NCBI RefSeq assembly: GCF_018390575.1
Contig: NZ_JAHBCJ010000004.1
Location: 136,145-200,144 of the forward strand
Direction: 5' to 3'
DNA: 64,000 nucleotides
Source of the DNA: Bhargavaea massiliensis
GTDB lineage: Bacteria; Bacillota; Bacilli; Bacillales_A; Planococcaceae
Position numbers and translations under genes: made by a program. Positions 48,772 to 57,207 of the stretch are shown here, piece by piece (within the stretch, counting starts at the first letter, position 1; each line of letters opens with the position of its first letter). Under the pieces are notes generated by a model. The model did no database searches, had not been told where the DNA came from, and saw only the letters and a list, made by a program, of their open reading frames with translations.

Positions 48772-49362
48772 ATGGATAAAAAAGAGATCCGGAAGAACAT
48801 ACTCGATGCATTGGACTCAATGGACCCGGAAGAACATGCTGCCCGGAGCCTGGAGGCAATCCGCCGTCTCAGATCCGATTCAAGATATAGAGAAGCCGGC
48901 GTGATCGGCGTGACGATCTCAAGATTTCCTGAGCTGGATACAAGGCCGCTGGTCCAGGCTGCCTGGGAAGACGGCAAGCGGGTGGCTGCGCCAAAATGCG
49001 CGCCTTCCGACCGAAGCATGCAGTTCCGCTACATCCGCTCCTATGAGGAATTGGAGACCGTCTACATGGACCTTCAGGAACCGGCGGAAAACAGAACGAT
49101 GCCCGCCGGCAAACAGGAGATCGATCTTCTGGTCGTTCCGGGCGTCGCTTATTCGGAGTCCGGCTACCGAACCGGCTTCGGTGGGGGTTATTATGACCGT
49201 TATCTGGTGCAATACAGCGGCCACAAGGTCTCCCTCGCTTTTGAAAAGCAGCTGTGCGGGGAAGTGCCGGTTGAATCCCATGATATCCCCGTTGACAGTA
49301 TCTTTACGGAACGTCGTATGGTCGACTGCCGAGGAGGGTCGCCGGATGGAAACCGTCTATGA
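48772..49362 (+). CDS. 5-formyltetrahydrofolate cyclo-ligase (YqgN)
   Basis: This enzyme converts 5-formyl-THF to 5,10-methenyl-THF with ATP. The 196-residue protein begins MDKKEIRKNILDALDSMDPE. It carries the conserved IDLLVVPGVAY and GYRTGFGGGYYDRYL motifs (about residues 117-146) that form the ATP and substrate site. AAGGGGG precedes ATG 48772. Its 3' end overlaps yqgQ by 17 bp. Order rpmG-yqgN-yqgQ follows B. subtilis. Confidence 0.93.
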   Translation: MDKKEIRKNILDALDSMDPEEHAARSLEAIRRLRSDSRYREAGVIGVTISRFPELDTRPLVQAAWEDGKRVAAPKCAPSDRSMQFRYIRSYEELETVYMDLQEPAENRTMPAGKQEIDLLVVPGVAYSESGYRTGFGGGYYDRYLVQYSGHKVSLAFEKQLCGEVPVESHDIPVDSIFTERRMVDCRGGSPDGNRL

Positions 49363-49525
49363 TGTCATGCAGCTGTTAAAGCGCTTCGGGACGTTTGTCT
49401 ATACCGGAGACCGGAATGCCGACCTCATCCTCCTGGAAATGGAAGTCCGCCAGCTATATGATAACGGCCTGATCACCCAAAAGGAATTTGCGCAATCCCT
49501 ACTTGTTTTAAGAAGAGGAAAATAA
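49346..49525 (+). CDS. yqgQ: DUF910 family protein YqgQ
   Basis: The 59-residue protein begins METVYDVMQLLKRFGTFVYT and ends KEFAQSLLVLRRGK, a small helical bundle typical of YqgQ (DUF910). GAGGAGGG lies 8 nt before ATG 49346. It overlaps the end of the formyl-THF cyclo-ligase gene. Its function is not established. The glcK (yqgR) gene that follows in B. subtilis is missing here, and ltaS comes next. Confidence 0.85.
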   Translation: METVYDVMQLLKRFGTFVYTGDRNADLILLEMEVRQLYDNGLITQKEFAQSLLVLRRGK

Positions 49526-49585
49526 GCCCGGGGCTGATTTTCAGGTCTATGGAAGTATTAAGAATTTATGAACTTCAGTTTAAAA

Positions 49586-49612
49586 TGAAACCATATGAAG
49601 TTTACATCCGTC
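49586..49612 (+). promoter_or_regulatory. Candidate SigM-type ECF promoter of ltaS
   Basis: TGAAAC (49586-49591), 17 bp, CGTC (49609-49612) matches the SigM consensus. A lipoteichoic-acid synthase gene of B. subtilis is SigM-dependent. The -35 word and spacer length are the same as in the nfeD-floA site at 12532. Confidence 0.55.
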
Positions 49613-49715
49613 ATAAGTAGGGTAACCGGATTTGAGCAGTCCTGTGTTTGTCTTCATTCCAATCATTTATATCCTGCCAAACCGGAAAACCGACAAGAAA
49701 GGGGTTAGCCAGAAC

Positions 49716-51620
49716 GTGGCAAATACGAAAAGGCCAAAACTCCTGCTGCTGCTTGCGGTTGCAGTAGTGGCATCATGGCTCAAAACCTATATCACATATA
49801 AAACAAGCTTCAATATGGCGATCGATAACGTGATGCAGGAATTTATCCTGTTTATCAACCCGCTTTGCTTCCTGCTCTTCATTTACGGCTTCTCCATGTA
49901 CATGAAGACGTGGAAAGGGACGGTCAGGTACCTGCTCATCACAAGTACGATCATGACGATCATTCTGTATGCAAACGTAGTGTTCTACAGATTTTACAGT
50001 GATTTCATCACACTTCCGGTTCTGTTCCAGACAAATAACTTCGGAGACCTCGGATCTTCCGTGCTGTCGAGCCTGAGAATCCATGATCCGCTTTACTTCG
50101 CGGATATCCTGATTATCTGGTTTGCCGCGAAAAAACTCGGCGAACCTGCTGTCAAGGCAGCGGTCCGCCCGATGTTCCGAAGAATTTATTTTGTGGGGAC
50201 CGCGGCATTGCTCGTTCTGAACCTCGGCCTTGCCGAGACTGAACGACCGCAGCTTCTCACACGAAGCTTTGACCGTGAATTGCTCGTTAAAAACCTGGGG
50301 ATGTACAATTATCATCTATATGACATCTACATTCAGTCAAAATCCCATGCCCAGCGTGCTCTGGCAGACGGAACCGAACTGACCGAGATTGAAAACTACA
50401 CATCCGCCAATCATGCCGAGCCTGACCCAGAGATGTTCGGGGTAGCAGAAGGCCGGAATGTCATTGTTGTCTCGATGGAGTCCCTCCAGACATTCGTGAT
50501 CAACAACGATATGAATGGCCATGAGGTCACGCCATTCCTGAACAGCCTGACCCAGGACGAGGATACGTTCTACTTCCCGAACTTCTACCATCAGACCGGT
50601 CTCGGGAAAACATCGGATTCCGAGTTCCTCGTGGAAAACTCGCTTTATCCGCTGAGCGGCGGAGCGGTATTTTTCACACACGGAGGAAACACCTATAACT
50701 CGATGGCTGAGAAACTCGGGGACAACGGCTACTACACCAACGTCATGCACCCGAACGGAAAAAGCTTCTGGAACAGGGACATGATGTACAAGGCGCTTGA
50801 GGTGGATCACTTCTACGACATCGAGAGCTACTCGGTCGGCGAAGGGGATGCGGTCAACTGGGGCATGAAGGACATTCCGTTCTTCGAGCAGTCCGCAGAC
50901 CTGATGGCGGAAATGCCGCAGCCGTTTTATTCCCGGATGATCACTCTCACGAACCATTATCCGTTCACGCTCGATGAAGAGGACAAGTACATTCCGGAAT
51001 ACGACTCAAACTCGAGAACATTGAACCGCTATTTCCAGACAGTCCGCTATATGGATGAAGCCCTCAAGAGCTTCTTCGACGACCTGAAGGAAAAAGGGCT
51101 CTATGACAATTCCATCATTGTCATGTACGGGGACCACTATGGCATCTCCGAAAACCACAACAAGGCGATGAGCATGTACCTTGGTGAAGAGGTGACGCCG
51201 CTGATGTCCGCTGAACTTCAGAAGGTGCCATTGTTCATCCACATTCCGGGATATGGGGAAGGGGAGACGCTGGACACCCTGGCAGGGCAAATCGACCTCC
51301 GCCCGACCATTTTGCACCTCATGGGAATCGATACAAAAGAGGACCTGCAATTTGGAACAGACATATTCTCTCCTGAGCATGATGAGTCTGTCATTTTCCG
51401 TGACGGCCGCTTCATCACTCCGGAAAATATTTATGCCGGAGAAATGTGCTATGACCTTTCAACCAGGGAAGCCGGAGATCCGGCTGCCTGTGAGGAAAGC
51501 ATGCAAAAAGTCCAGCAGGAGCTGAAATACTCGGATATGGTCATTAACGGAGACCTGCTTAGATTTTATAGGAATCAGCCGGTTTCCGGGCAGGAATTAG
51601 AACTGCGCGAAGCCGAATGA
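49716..51620 (+). CDS. ltaS: Lipoteichoic acid synthase (LtaS type, sulfatase fold)
   Basis: LtaS polymerises glycerol phosphate onto a glycolipid anchor on the outer membrane face. The start is GTG 49716 (AAAGGGG upstream), giving 634 residues. Five membrane spans occupy the first about 215 residues. The extracellular sulfatase-fold domain has the catalytic Thr in TGLGKTSDSEF and metal-binding segments VVSMESLQ and MYGDHYGIS. An Ala-x-Ala-like cleavage region after the last span is plausible. It is the yqgS-position gene. The first 28 codons of the longer frame are rejected for lack of a ribosome-binding site. Confidence 0.92.
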   Translation: MANTKRPKLLLLLAVAVVASWLKTYITYKTSFNMAIDNVMQEFILFINPLCFLLFIYGFSMYMKTWKGTVRYLLITSTIMTIILYANVVFYRFYSDFITLPVLFQTNNFGDLGSSVLSSLRIHDPLYFADILIIWFAAKKLGEPAVKAAVRPMFRRIYFVGTAALLVLNLGLAETERPQLLTRSFDRELLVKNLGMYNYHLYDIYIQSKSHAQRALADGTELTEIENYTSANHAEPDPEMFGVAEGRNVIVVSMESLQTFVINNDMNGHEVTPFLNSLTQDEDTFYFPNFYHQTGLGKTSDSEFLVENSLYPLSGGAVFFTHGGNTYNSMAEKLGDNGYYTNVMHPNGKSFWNRDMMYKALEVDHFYDIESYSVGEGDAVNWGMKDIPFFEQSADLMAEMPQPFYSRMITLTNHYPFTLDEEDKYIPEYDSNSRTLNRYFQTVRYMDEALKSFFDDLKEKGLYDNSIIVMYGDHYGISENHNKAMSMYLGEEVTPLMSAELQKVPLFIHIPGYGEGETLDTLAGQIDLRPTILHLMGIDTKEDLQFGTDIFSPEHDESVIFRDGRFITPENIYAGEMCYDLSTREAGDPAACEESMQKVQQELKYSDMVINGDLLRFYRNQPVSGQELELREAE

Positions 51621-51626
51621 CCGGAA

Positions 51627-51659
51627 GCCTGTGCGGAACCATTGCCGCACAGGCTTTTT
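51627..51659 (+). terminator. Rho-independent terminator of ltaS
   Basis: AGCCTGTGCGG and CCGCACAGGCT form an 11-bp stem, followed by TTTTA. Confidence 0.9.
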
Positions 51660-51689
51660 ACATAAGCATAAAGAAACGGGGGGCCAAGA

Positions 51690-52769
51690 TTGAGGATTAT
51701 CTGGATGCTTGCCGCCATGCTCGCCATCATTTTGCCGGCAGCCGGCTGTTCACCTGACGAAACGGAATCTCACGGATCGGATAAAATGACTGGAGCTGCA
51801 GAACAACCCGGAGAAGGAACCCGAACCGAACCTGATCTCGGAGAAAATCCGTTAGTCCTTGGGTTTGATGCAGAAGGCAACATTCTCTCCGTCTCTGCCG
51901 GAGAAACCGGAGGTTCCGTCCTGTACACAATCGATCCCGAAAAAGGCACTGCCGAAGAAGTTGTCAGTACAGAGCTTGTCATCACCGAGGCGGAAAGCCA
52001 TCCGTCCGGCCGGCTGCTGCTCAGGCTTGATGCTGGTGAGGGAGAAGCCCATCTGAGACTGCTCGGTGATGATACAGCTGGTGAAGACTTGATTGTTCAA
52101 TCTCACGATATCGCCTGGTCTTGGAATCCGGACAATTGGAGAAATATTTACATCACGGCCTTTGATGAAAACTGGGACTTCAAGGTGTTCTTGGCCGATG
52201 CTTCAACCGGATCGCTGAAGGCGGTGCAAGGTGCCGGTCCTTTCCCGGTCTGGATGGAGGCCGGCGGAGTGGTTGAGATCATTGATGACGGCAACCTCGG
52301 GGACGGCGGAACACTGGTGGATGGCAGCGGAACCATACTTGCGGAAAATGTATTGGAATTTTCGACGGACGGCAAGATGTTCGCCATTGCCAAAGCTGCA
52401 GGCGGCGGCAGCATCGACTATATGATCGGCAGCGGCAACGGTGATTGGATGCCGGTCTTGAACCTTCCTGCGGGAGAACAATTTCTGGGACTCCTCCCTG
52501 CAGAAATTGAGCTGGCAGGGCCTGGGCGGTTTGCCACACTTCTTCCGGTGGAGACGGATGCCATGTCTGAGGCTGCCGGTTGGCAGCCGGCAGTGATCTC
52601 GGCAAGAGGCGTCCGGAAGTCGCCGGTGATGGTCGATTCACCGGTCATGACCTGCTCTCCGGATACCTCCTTCTGCCTGTCGGGCGCAATGGGTGAGATG
52701 CTTTTCGACACGGCAGACGGTACGGTTGTCAATTGGATGGAACAACTAAAAGGCGATTCCGGCAAATGA
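51690..52769 (+). CDS. Lipoprotein of unknown function
   Basis: The 359-residue protein starts at TTG 51690 (GGGGGG upstream). It has a clear lipoprotein signal peptide ending in the lipobox LPAAGC at residues 15-20, so it should be lipid-anchored on the outer face. After an acidic linker come many short beta-rich stretches with Gly/Asp turns (for example NILSVSAGETGGSVLYTIDP), suggesting a beta-propeller-like or all-beta fold. I recognise no family. Its stop codon lies inside a terminator loop. Acidic composition differs from the neighbours. Confidence 0.7.
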   Translation: MRIIWMLAAMLAIILPAAGCSPDETESHGSDKMTGAAEQPGEGTRTEPDLGENPLVLGFDAEGNILSVSAGETGGSVLYTIDPEKGTAEEVVSTELVITEAESHPSGRLLLRLDAGEGEAHLRLLGDDTAGEDLIVQSHDIAWSWNPDNWRNIYITAFDENWDFKVFLADASTGSLKAVQGAGPFPVWMEAGGVVEIIDDGNLGDGGTLVDGSGTILAENVLEFSTDGKMFAIAKAAGGGSIDYMIGSGNGDWMPVLNLPAGEQFLGLLPAEIELAGPGRFATLLPVETDAMSEAAGWQPAVISARGVRKSPVMVDSPVMTCSPDTSFCLSGAMGEMLFDTADGTVVNWMEQLKGDSGK

Positions 52770-52785
52770 CCGGAATCGCCTTTTG
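52749..52785 (+). terminator. Terminator overlapping the lipoprotein stop codon
   Basis: AAAAGGCGATTCCGG and CCGGAATCGCCTTTT form a 15-bp perfect stem. The TGA stop lies in the 7-nt loop. Confidence 0.85.
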
Positions 52786-52810
52786 TCGTCCCCGGGAAAC
52801 GCCAAGAGAA

Positions 52811-52836
52811 AGGGCCGGCATGTTTGCCGGCCCTTT
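52811..52836 (-). terminator. Terminator of the DUF2759 gene
   Basis: On the minus strand AAAGGGCCGGC and GCCGGCCCTTT pair and are followed by CTCTT. Confidence 0.65.
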
Positions 52837-52843
52837 GCGGGAA

Positions 52844-53023
52844 TCAGTGAAGTTTTGGCGGGTAGCCCTGGAATGTAATGGTCAGGACGACAAATGCCCC
52901 AAATACGACGAATGCAGCCAGATTAAAGAGGATGCTCAAGATATTCCGTTCCTTGAAAGCCTGGACTGTTCCGATTGCTGCGAAAATCGCGATCAGCCCA
53001 AAAATAACCATCAATAAGTTCAT
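52844..53023 (-). CDS. DUF2759 family small membrane protein (YqgW-like)
   Basis: The 59-residue protein begins MNLLMVIFGLIAIFAAIGTV and has two membrane helices separated by FKERNIL. It fits the DUF2759/YqgW family at the same place in B. subtilis, ahead of yqgX. AAGGAG lies 9 nt before ATG 53023. The longer frame to 53044 includes that site. Function unknown. Confidence 0.72.
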   Translation of the reverse strand: MNLLMVIFGLIAIFAAIGTVQAFKERNILSILFNLAAFVVFGAFVVLTITFQGYPPKLH

Positions 53024-53192
53024 CGGTGACACTCCTTCTGACAATGAGTCCGATAATGATACAGATCACGTATAAACTCCTCTTCTATTGTAATGAAAGC
53101 ACCCACATTTGTCGAGCGTTATTCGTGTCGAATATTTGAACACCGGCCCGTTCGGCTGCTCATGCTATAATGGGCACGGGGTGATTCGACAT

Positions 53193-53831
53193 ATGATCAA
53201 ATTCCATACTTATCCGCTCGGCCCGCTTCAGACGAACTGCTATATCGCTGAGGCGGACAATGGCGATTGCCTGATTTTTGATCCCGGAGAGGAAGCCGGG
53301 AAGGTGATTGGCGAAATCGAGAAGTTGCAATTGCGTCCAGCCGCAATTTATCTGACCCATGCCCACTTCGACCATATCGGTGCAGTGGAGGCGATCCGGA
53401 CCCGCTACGGGATTCCCGTCCACCTTCATCTGGAAGAGCAGGAATGGCTCGGAGATCCGATGCTGAACGGTTCCGGCCGGTACGCGGATCTTCCGGATAT
53501 CCGGACAACAAAGCCGGATAGGCTGATCCGTGAAGACGGCGACCGGAAGGAAGGACCCTTCCGATTCAAAATGCTTCATGTACCCGGTCATTCTCCGGGC
53601 AGTGTCGCTTTTTATTTCGAGCAGGAAGGGACCGTGATAGGCGGCGATGCCCTATTCCGTATGAGCATCGGCAGGACTGACCTGCCGGGCGGTGACCATG
53701 AAACGCTGCTGAACTCAATCCGGGAAAAGCTGCTTGCCCTGCCTGACAAAACCACCGTGCTGCCTGGCCATATGGGACCAACTACAATCGGTGATGAAAA
53801 GGGGATGAACCCGTTTCTGTCCGGGATGTAG
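53193..53831 (+). CDS. MBL-fold metallo-hydrolase (YqgX, glyoxalase II-like)
   Basis: The 212-residue protein begins MIKFHTYPLGPLQTNCYIAE and has the metal-binding motif THAHFDHIGA near residue 54. Further ligands are in HVPGHSPGSV and the C-terminal LPGHMGPTT. This is the short YqgX type related to glyoxalase II and persulfide dioxygenases. The true substrate is uncertain. GGGGTGA precedes ATG 53193. An extended -10 (TGCTATAAT, 53163-53171) is just upstream. Confidence 0.88.
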   Translation: MIKFHTYPLGPLQTNCYIAEADNGDCLIFDPGEEAGKVIGEIEKLQLRPAAIYLTHAHFDHIGAVEAIRTRYGIPVHLHLEEQEWLGDPMLNGSGRYADLPDIRTTKPDRLIREDGDRKEGPFRFKMLHVPGHSPGSVAFYFEQEGTVIGGDALFRMSIGRTDLPGGDHETLLNSIREKLLALPDKTTVLPGHMGPTTIGDEKGMNPFLSGM

Positions 53832-53853
53832 CCGCCTCCATTCAAAAGCACAT

Positions 53854-53882
53854 AAAAAAACAGCCGTAGCGGCTGTTTTTTT
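53854..53882. terminator. Bidirectional terminator between yqgX- and yqgY-like genes
   Basis: AAAAAACAGCCG and CGGCTGTTTTTT form a stem around TAG, with A and T runs on either side. Confidence 0.9.
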
Positions 53883-53897
53883 ATGTAGCGATTTTAA

Positions 53898-54140
53898 TTA
53901 ATGTCCTGCTCCTGGTACGTAAATGAAGTTGGTATAGTAGCTGAACCCTACCATGAAGACCATCAAGTAAGCGCCGAAAAGATATAAGTACATGCGTTCA
54001 GTTAACTTCAGGTAACCGAAAAGAATGAAAAATCCGGTGCTGGCCAGCATGAGCAGCGATGGTGTCATCATGTCTCCGATATAGAACATGACCGCGAAAA
54101 TTCCTGTCCAGAAGCCGCAAAGCTTGAACATATTATCCAC
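53898..54140 (-). CDS. DUF2626 family small membrane protein (YqgY-like)
   Basis: The 80-residue protein starts at GTG 54140, with AAGGAGGG upstream, giving MDNMFKLCGFWTGIFAVMFY. It has three membrane helices. The N-terminus and length match the YqgY/DUF2626 family found beside the comG operon in B. subtilis. The longer frame to 54182 would run through the ribosome-binding site. Function unknown. Confidence 0.75.
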   Translation of the reverse strand: MDNMFKLCGFWTGIFAVMFYIGDMMTPSLLMLASTGFFILFGYLKLTERMYLYLFGAYLMVFMVGFSYYTNFIYVPGAGH

Positions 54141-54264
54141 GCGTGTTCCCTCCTTTGCAACGGTGCCATAATCATCTCCCATTCATTATATAGTGTTTGT
54201 CTGCAGGGTGCAAACTGAATCCGCATCGGTGATTGTGACAAAAACTTGTCCATATTAATCCGGC

Positions 54265-54330
54265 AAAATCGGATTTTGGCGCTTTCCGGCGTGCAATTTT
54301 CAAAAATGACATCGGAAAATGGCCCATTTT
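54265..54330 (+). promoter_or_regulatory. Possible ComK boxes upstream of comG
   Basis: A perfect K-box pattern AAAA-TCGGA-TTTT lies at 54265-54277. A second palindrome, AAAATGGCCCATTTT (54316-54330), contains AAAT-N5-ATTT. ComK acts through paired AAAA-N5-TTTT boxes, but the distance between these (about 39 bp) is not one of the usual spacings. Downstream TTGACT (54345) and TATACT (54373) are 22 bp apart, too far for an activator-free promoter. Confidence 0.45.
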
Positions 54331-54440
54331 GCAAAGTCTGCGAGTTGACTATCATAGGGATTCACTCCGTCCTATACTCGAGAGGACAGGGAAGTGCGGT
54401 CCTTTCCTGTCAATCCACTTGGCAGGGAGGCGGCAAAACG

Positions 54441-55496
54441 GTGGAAAACCTCATCGAACAAAAAGCCGTGGAACTCCTTGGCCGGGCGCTCGGGGAGGGA
54501 GCGACGGACCTTCATCTGAACCCATCCGGCCAGAAATATGAAATCCAGCACCGAAAAGGAAGGGGGATCATCACGGCAGCGGAGATCCCGATCGAGCTTG
54601 GTGAACGGATCATCTCATTTTATAAATATCTATCATCGCTCGACATCGGAGAACGCAGAAAGCCTCAGAGCGGAGCTTTTTCGCTTGATTTTGGAAGTGC
54701 CCGTTACTCGTTCAGAATTTCGACGCTGCCATCCGTAAATCTGAAGGAAAGCGCTGCAATCCGGTTCCAGCCGCATGAGGAGGCGCTGCCTGTCCGCAAT
54801 TTGACCGATGACCGGCAGGCGGCTTCCCTGCTGTTGGAAGCGGCCGGTATGCGGCAGGGCATGGTCTTTTTCACAGGGCCGACAGGAAGCGGCAAAACAA
54901 CGACCATGTATTCAGTTACCAGGCACTGTGCGGAGGAACTGGGCAGGCATGTGATCTCCCTTGAGGATCCGGTTGAGCATAGCCAGCGGCACCTGCTCCA
55001 GATCCAGGTGAATGAGCGGGCCGGAATCACCTATTCCGCAGGGTTGAAAGCGATTTTGCGTCATTCACCGGATGTGATCATGATCGGGGAAATCAGGGAT
55101 TCGGATACAGCAAAGGTTGCGGTCCAGGCAGCGCTCACCGGGCACCTCGTCGTCGCAACGGTGCACTCGCGGGATACGGCTGGCAGCCTGTTCAGGATGA
55201 CGGAATTCGGCATCCAGCTGGAAGAGTTGAGACAGACGGTGTCCATGATCTGTGCGCAGAGGCTGAAGGACGGAGCCGGCGGCCGAAAAGCACTTTTCGA
55301 AATCCTGCACGGGGAACTTCTTGCGGAGGCTTTCCGGGCAATCAGGGAAGGACAGCCATTTAACATGCCTGAAAATCTGACCCTTGACCGGAAGGAGGAA
55401 ATGCAACATGGCGCTGCTCTTTACGCTGCGGCGGGCGAAACGCCGGCTTCACCAGCCGGAACGGTTCCTTTCCCGGGCCGCAGGACTGATGGATGA
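54441..55496 (+). CDS. comGA: Competence protein ComGA (type IV-like pilus assembly ATPase)
   Basis: ComGA powers assembly of the transformation pseudopilus. The start is GTG 54441 (AGGGAGG 10 nt upstream), giving 351 residues. It has EGATDLHLNPSG near the N-terminus, Walker A GPTGSGKTTT near residue 143, the Asp box and Walker B region MIGEIRDSDTAK, and the His-box TGHLVVATVHSRD. The last about 30 residues are read across the start of comGB, an 89-bp overlap. It is the first gene of comGA-GG. Confidence 0.92.
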   Translation: MENLIEQKAVELLGRALGEGATDLHLNPSGQKYEIQHRKGRGIITAAEIPIELGERIISFYKYLSSLDIGERRKPQSGAFSLDFGSARYSFRISTLPSVNLKESAAIRFQPHEEALPVRNLTDDRQAASLLLEAAGMRQGMVFFTGPTGSGKTTTMYSVTRHCAEELGRHVISLEDPVEHSQRHLLQIQVNERAGITYSAGLKAILRHSPDVIMIGEIRDSDTAKVAVQAALTGHLVVATVHSRDTAGSLFRMTEFGIQLEELRQTVSMICAQRLKDGAGGRKALFEILHGELLAEAFRAIREGQPFNMPENLTLDRKEEMQHGAALYAAAGETPASPAGTVPFPGRRTDG

Positions 55497-56451
55497 AGGG
55501 TATACGTTTCATGATTCAGTACGCATGCTGCTGCCCCACCATCTTGATGACCCGGACGGGGCCGAACAGGTTTTGGAGCAAAATCTCCGTTCGGGGGAGG
55601 GACCTGATGAGATTCTTGAAAATATCGGGTTCTCGCCCGCTCTCCTTATTCCGGTCGGAATCGCAGTCAGCCATGGCAATCTGCCCGAAGCTATCCGGAC
55701 GGTGTCAGACCGGCTCAAACGCAGGGGAAAAACGTTGGAGAAGCTTCGGAAGGCGACATTGTATCCGGCCGTCCTTTTCGGTTTCATCGCGCTTCTTTTC
55801 GTTCTGTTCAGGACCCTGTTCATGCCGAATATGGAGAAAATGCTGGCCGGAAGGGGCGGTGAGGGTGAAGCAATGGCACTGTCTGCATTTTTGCTGAGGA
55901 TTCCCGATTTCCTCATGGGAGCCGCAGGTGTAATGTCGGCAGGTGCAGTTATCGCTTACCTGGCATGGACCCGGCAGTCCGCGGAAGTAAAACTGCGGGC
56001 CGTTCACTCTGTTCCCGTCCTTTCCAGATGGATCCGGATGGGGCACACTTCGGTTTTTGCGCGGGAGATGGGCACGCTTCTGGGTGGAGGAATCCCCCTT
56101 CAGCAGGCCATCTCGATTCTTGCAGAGCAGGATGAGCGATCTATGCTCGCTTTTATGACCAGGACGACGGGTCAACGGATACTCATGGGAGACCCGCTCC
56201 ATGAAGCAGTGCGTCATGCCGGGGGTTTTATGCCGGATTTTCCGTCCTTTATCCGCCACGGAGAAGAGGGCGGCCATCTTCCGAGGGAAATGCTTGTCTA
56301 CAGTGAATTGATCGACGAGAAAATCGGAGAGGAATCGGAAAAGCTGATTGCCGTCATCCAGCCTGTGCTGTTCGGCATTCTTGCGGTATGCATCATGGGT
56401 GCCTACCTTGCCCTGATGCTGCCTGTCTACAGTATGGTCGAATTACAATGA
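55408..56451 (+). CDS. comGB: Competence protein ComGB (pilus assembly membrane platform)
   Basis: ComGB is the polytopic inner-membrane platform of the competence pilus (GspF/PilC family). The 347-residue protein has two T2SF-type cytoplasmic domains and three membrane spans (about 123-145, 170-192 and 320-345). AAGGAGG lies about 10 nt before ATG 55408. It overlaps the end of comGA by 89 bp in another frame. Start and spacing favour 55408 over the in-frame TTG at 55384. Confidence 0.88.
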   Translation: MALLFTLRRAKRRLHQPERFLSRAAGLMDEGYTFHDSVRMLLPHHLDDPDGAEQVLEQNLRSGEGPDEILENIGFSPALLIPVGIAVSHGNLPEAIRTVSDRLKRRGKTLEKLRKATLYPAVLFGFIALLFVLFRTLFMPNMEKMLAGRGGEGEAMALSAFLLRIPDFLMGAAGVMSAGAVIAYLAWTRQSAEVKLRAVHSVPVLSRWIRMGHTSVFAREMGTLLGGGIPLQQAISILAEQDERSMLAFMTRTTGQRILMGDPLHEAVRHAGGFMPDFPSFIRHGEEGGHLPREMLVYSELIDEKIGEESEKLIAVIQPVLFGILAVCIMGAYLALMLPVYSMVELQ

Positions 56452-56462
56452 AGGGGGCACCT

Positions 56463-56780
56463 ATGCAAAAGAGACTAAATAACCAATCCGGCTTCACGCT
56501 CATTGAAATGATGATCGTCCTTCTCGTAATCTCGGTTCTGATTCTTCTGGCAATCCCGAATGTGACCAAACGGGCCGCCGAGATTGATGAAACGGGATGC
56601 GAGGCATTGGAACAGATGGTCGAGGGGCAAGTGCAGGCATACAAACTGAAGCACAAACAGAATCCCGCCACGGCTGCGGCTTTGATGCCGGACTATCTTG
56701 AGAGCGAGGATGATCTTAAATGCTCGGACGGGAGGACGATCGTTGTAAACAATGGCGCGGTCAGCATTTCAAACCCTTAA
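56463..56780 (+). CDS. comGC: Competence major pseudopilin ComGC
   Basis: ComGC is the major subunit of the DNA-uptake pilus. The 105-residue precursor has a short leader MQKRLNNQSG cut by prepilin peptidase (ComC) before FTLIEMMIVLLVISVLILLA. Two Cys residues follow (ETGCEALEQM and DLKCSDG) that could form the known intramolecular disulfide. AAGGGGG precedes ATG 56463. An earlier ATG at 56448 is possible. It overlaps comGD by 29 bp. Confidence 0.92.
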   Translation: MQKRLNNQSGFTLIEMMIVLLVISVLILLAIPNVTKRAAEIDETGCEALEQMVEGQVQAYKLKHKQNPATAAALMPDYLESEDDLKCSDGRTIVVNNGAVSISNP

Positions 56781-57207
56781 TCTGTCCCGCGGGTTCACTT
56801 TCACAGAAATGCTTCTTGTCCTGGCGGTAGCGATGGCCGTGACGGGTGTCGGATACGCCGCCGCCACTTCCAAAGCCCTTCAGTTCACAGAGCCGATTCC
56901 ATTCCAGGACCAGCTAAAACTGGATATCCAGGCCGTTCAGATGCATGCCGTCGTGCACGGGGAATATTCGAAAATCGTTTTTCTTTCTGATGGCACATAC
57001 GTGGCTTCGGGCGCAGGTTCGGCCGTCCTGTTCAGCCGCCGGTTGCCGAAGGGGGTGTACCTGTCGGAATTCAGTACGCTCAAACAGGTGGAATTCACAA
57101 AACTGGGGTCTGCAAGGGCTTTTGGCACCCTGCACTTCCATACTCCGGAAGGCGATATCAGGGTGATTGTCCATATCGGGAAAGGGAGGGTGACGATTGT
57201 CCGGTGA
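56752..57207 (+). CDS. comGD: Competence minor pseudopilin ComGD
   Basis: The 151-residue protein has a leader ending in SRG followed by FTFTEMLLVLAVAMAVTGVG, the prepilin cleavage and membrane-helix pattern. The beta-rich domain that follows matches minor pseudopilins, and the gene position identifies ComGD. ATG 56752 lies inside comGC, which overlaps by 29 bp, and no strong ribosome-binding site is visible, so translation may be coupled. It overlaps comGE by 11 bp. Confidence 0.85.
   Translation: MARSAFQTLNLSRGFTFTEMLLVLAVAMAVTGVGYAAATSKALQFTEPIPFQDQLKLDIQAVQMHAVVHGEYSKIVFLSDGTYVASGAGSAVLFSRRLPKGVYLSEFSTLKQVEFTKLGSARAFGTLHFHTPEGDIRVIVHIGKGRVTIVR

Noticed and set aside
54345-54378. Ordinary SigA promoter TTGACT/TATACT for comGA
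   Set aside because: The spacer is 22 bp, too long for normal SigA recognition. ComK-dependent expression is more likely.
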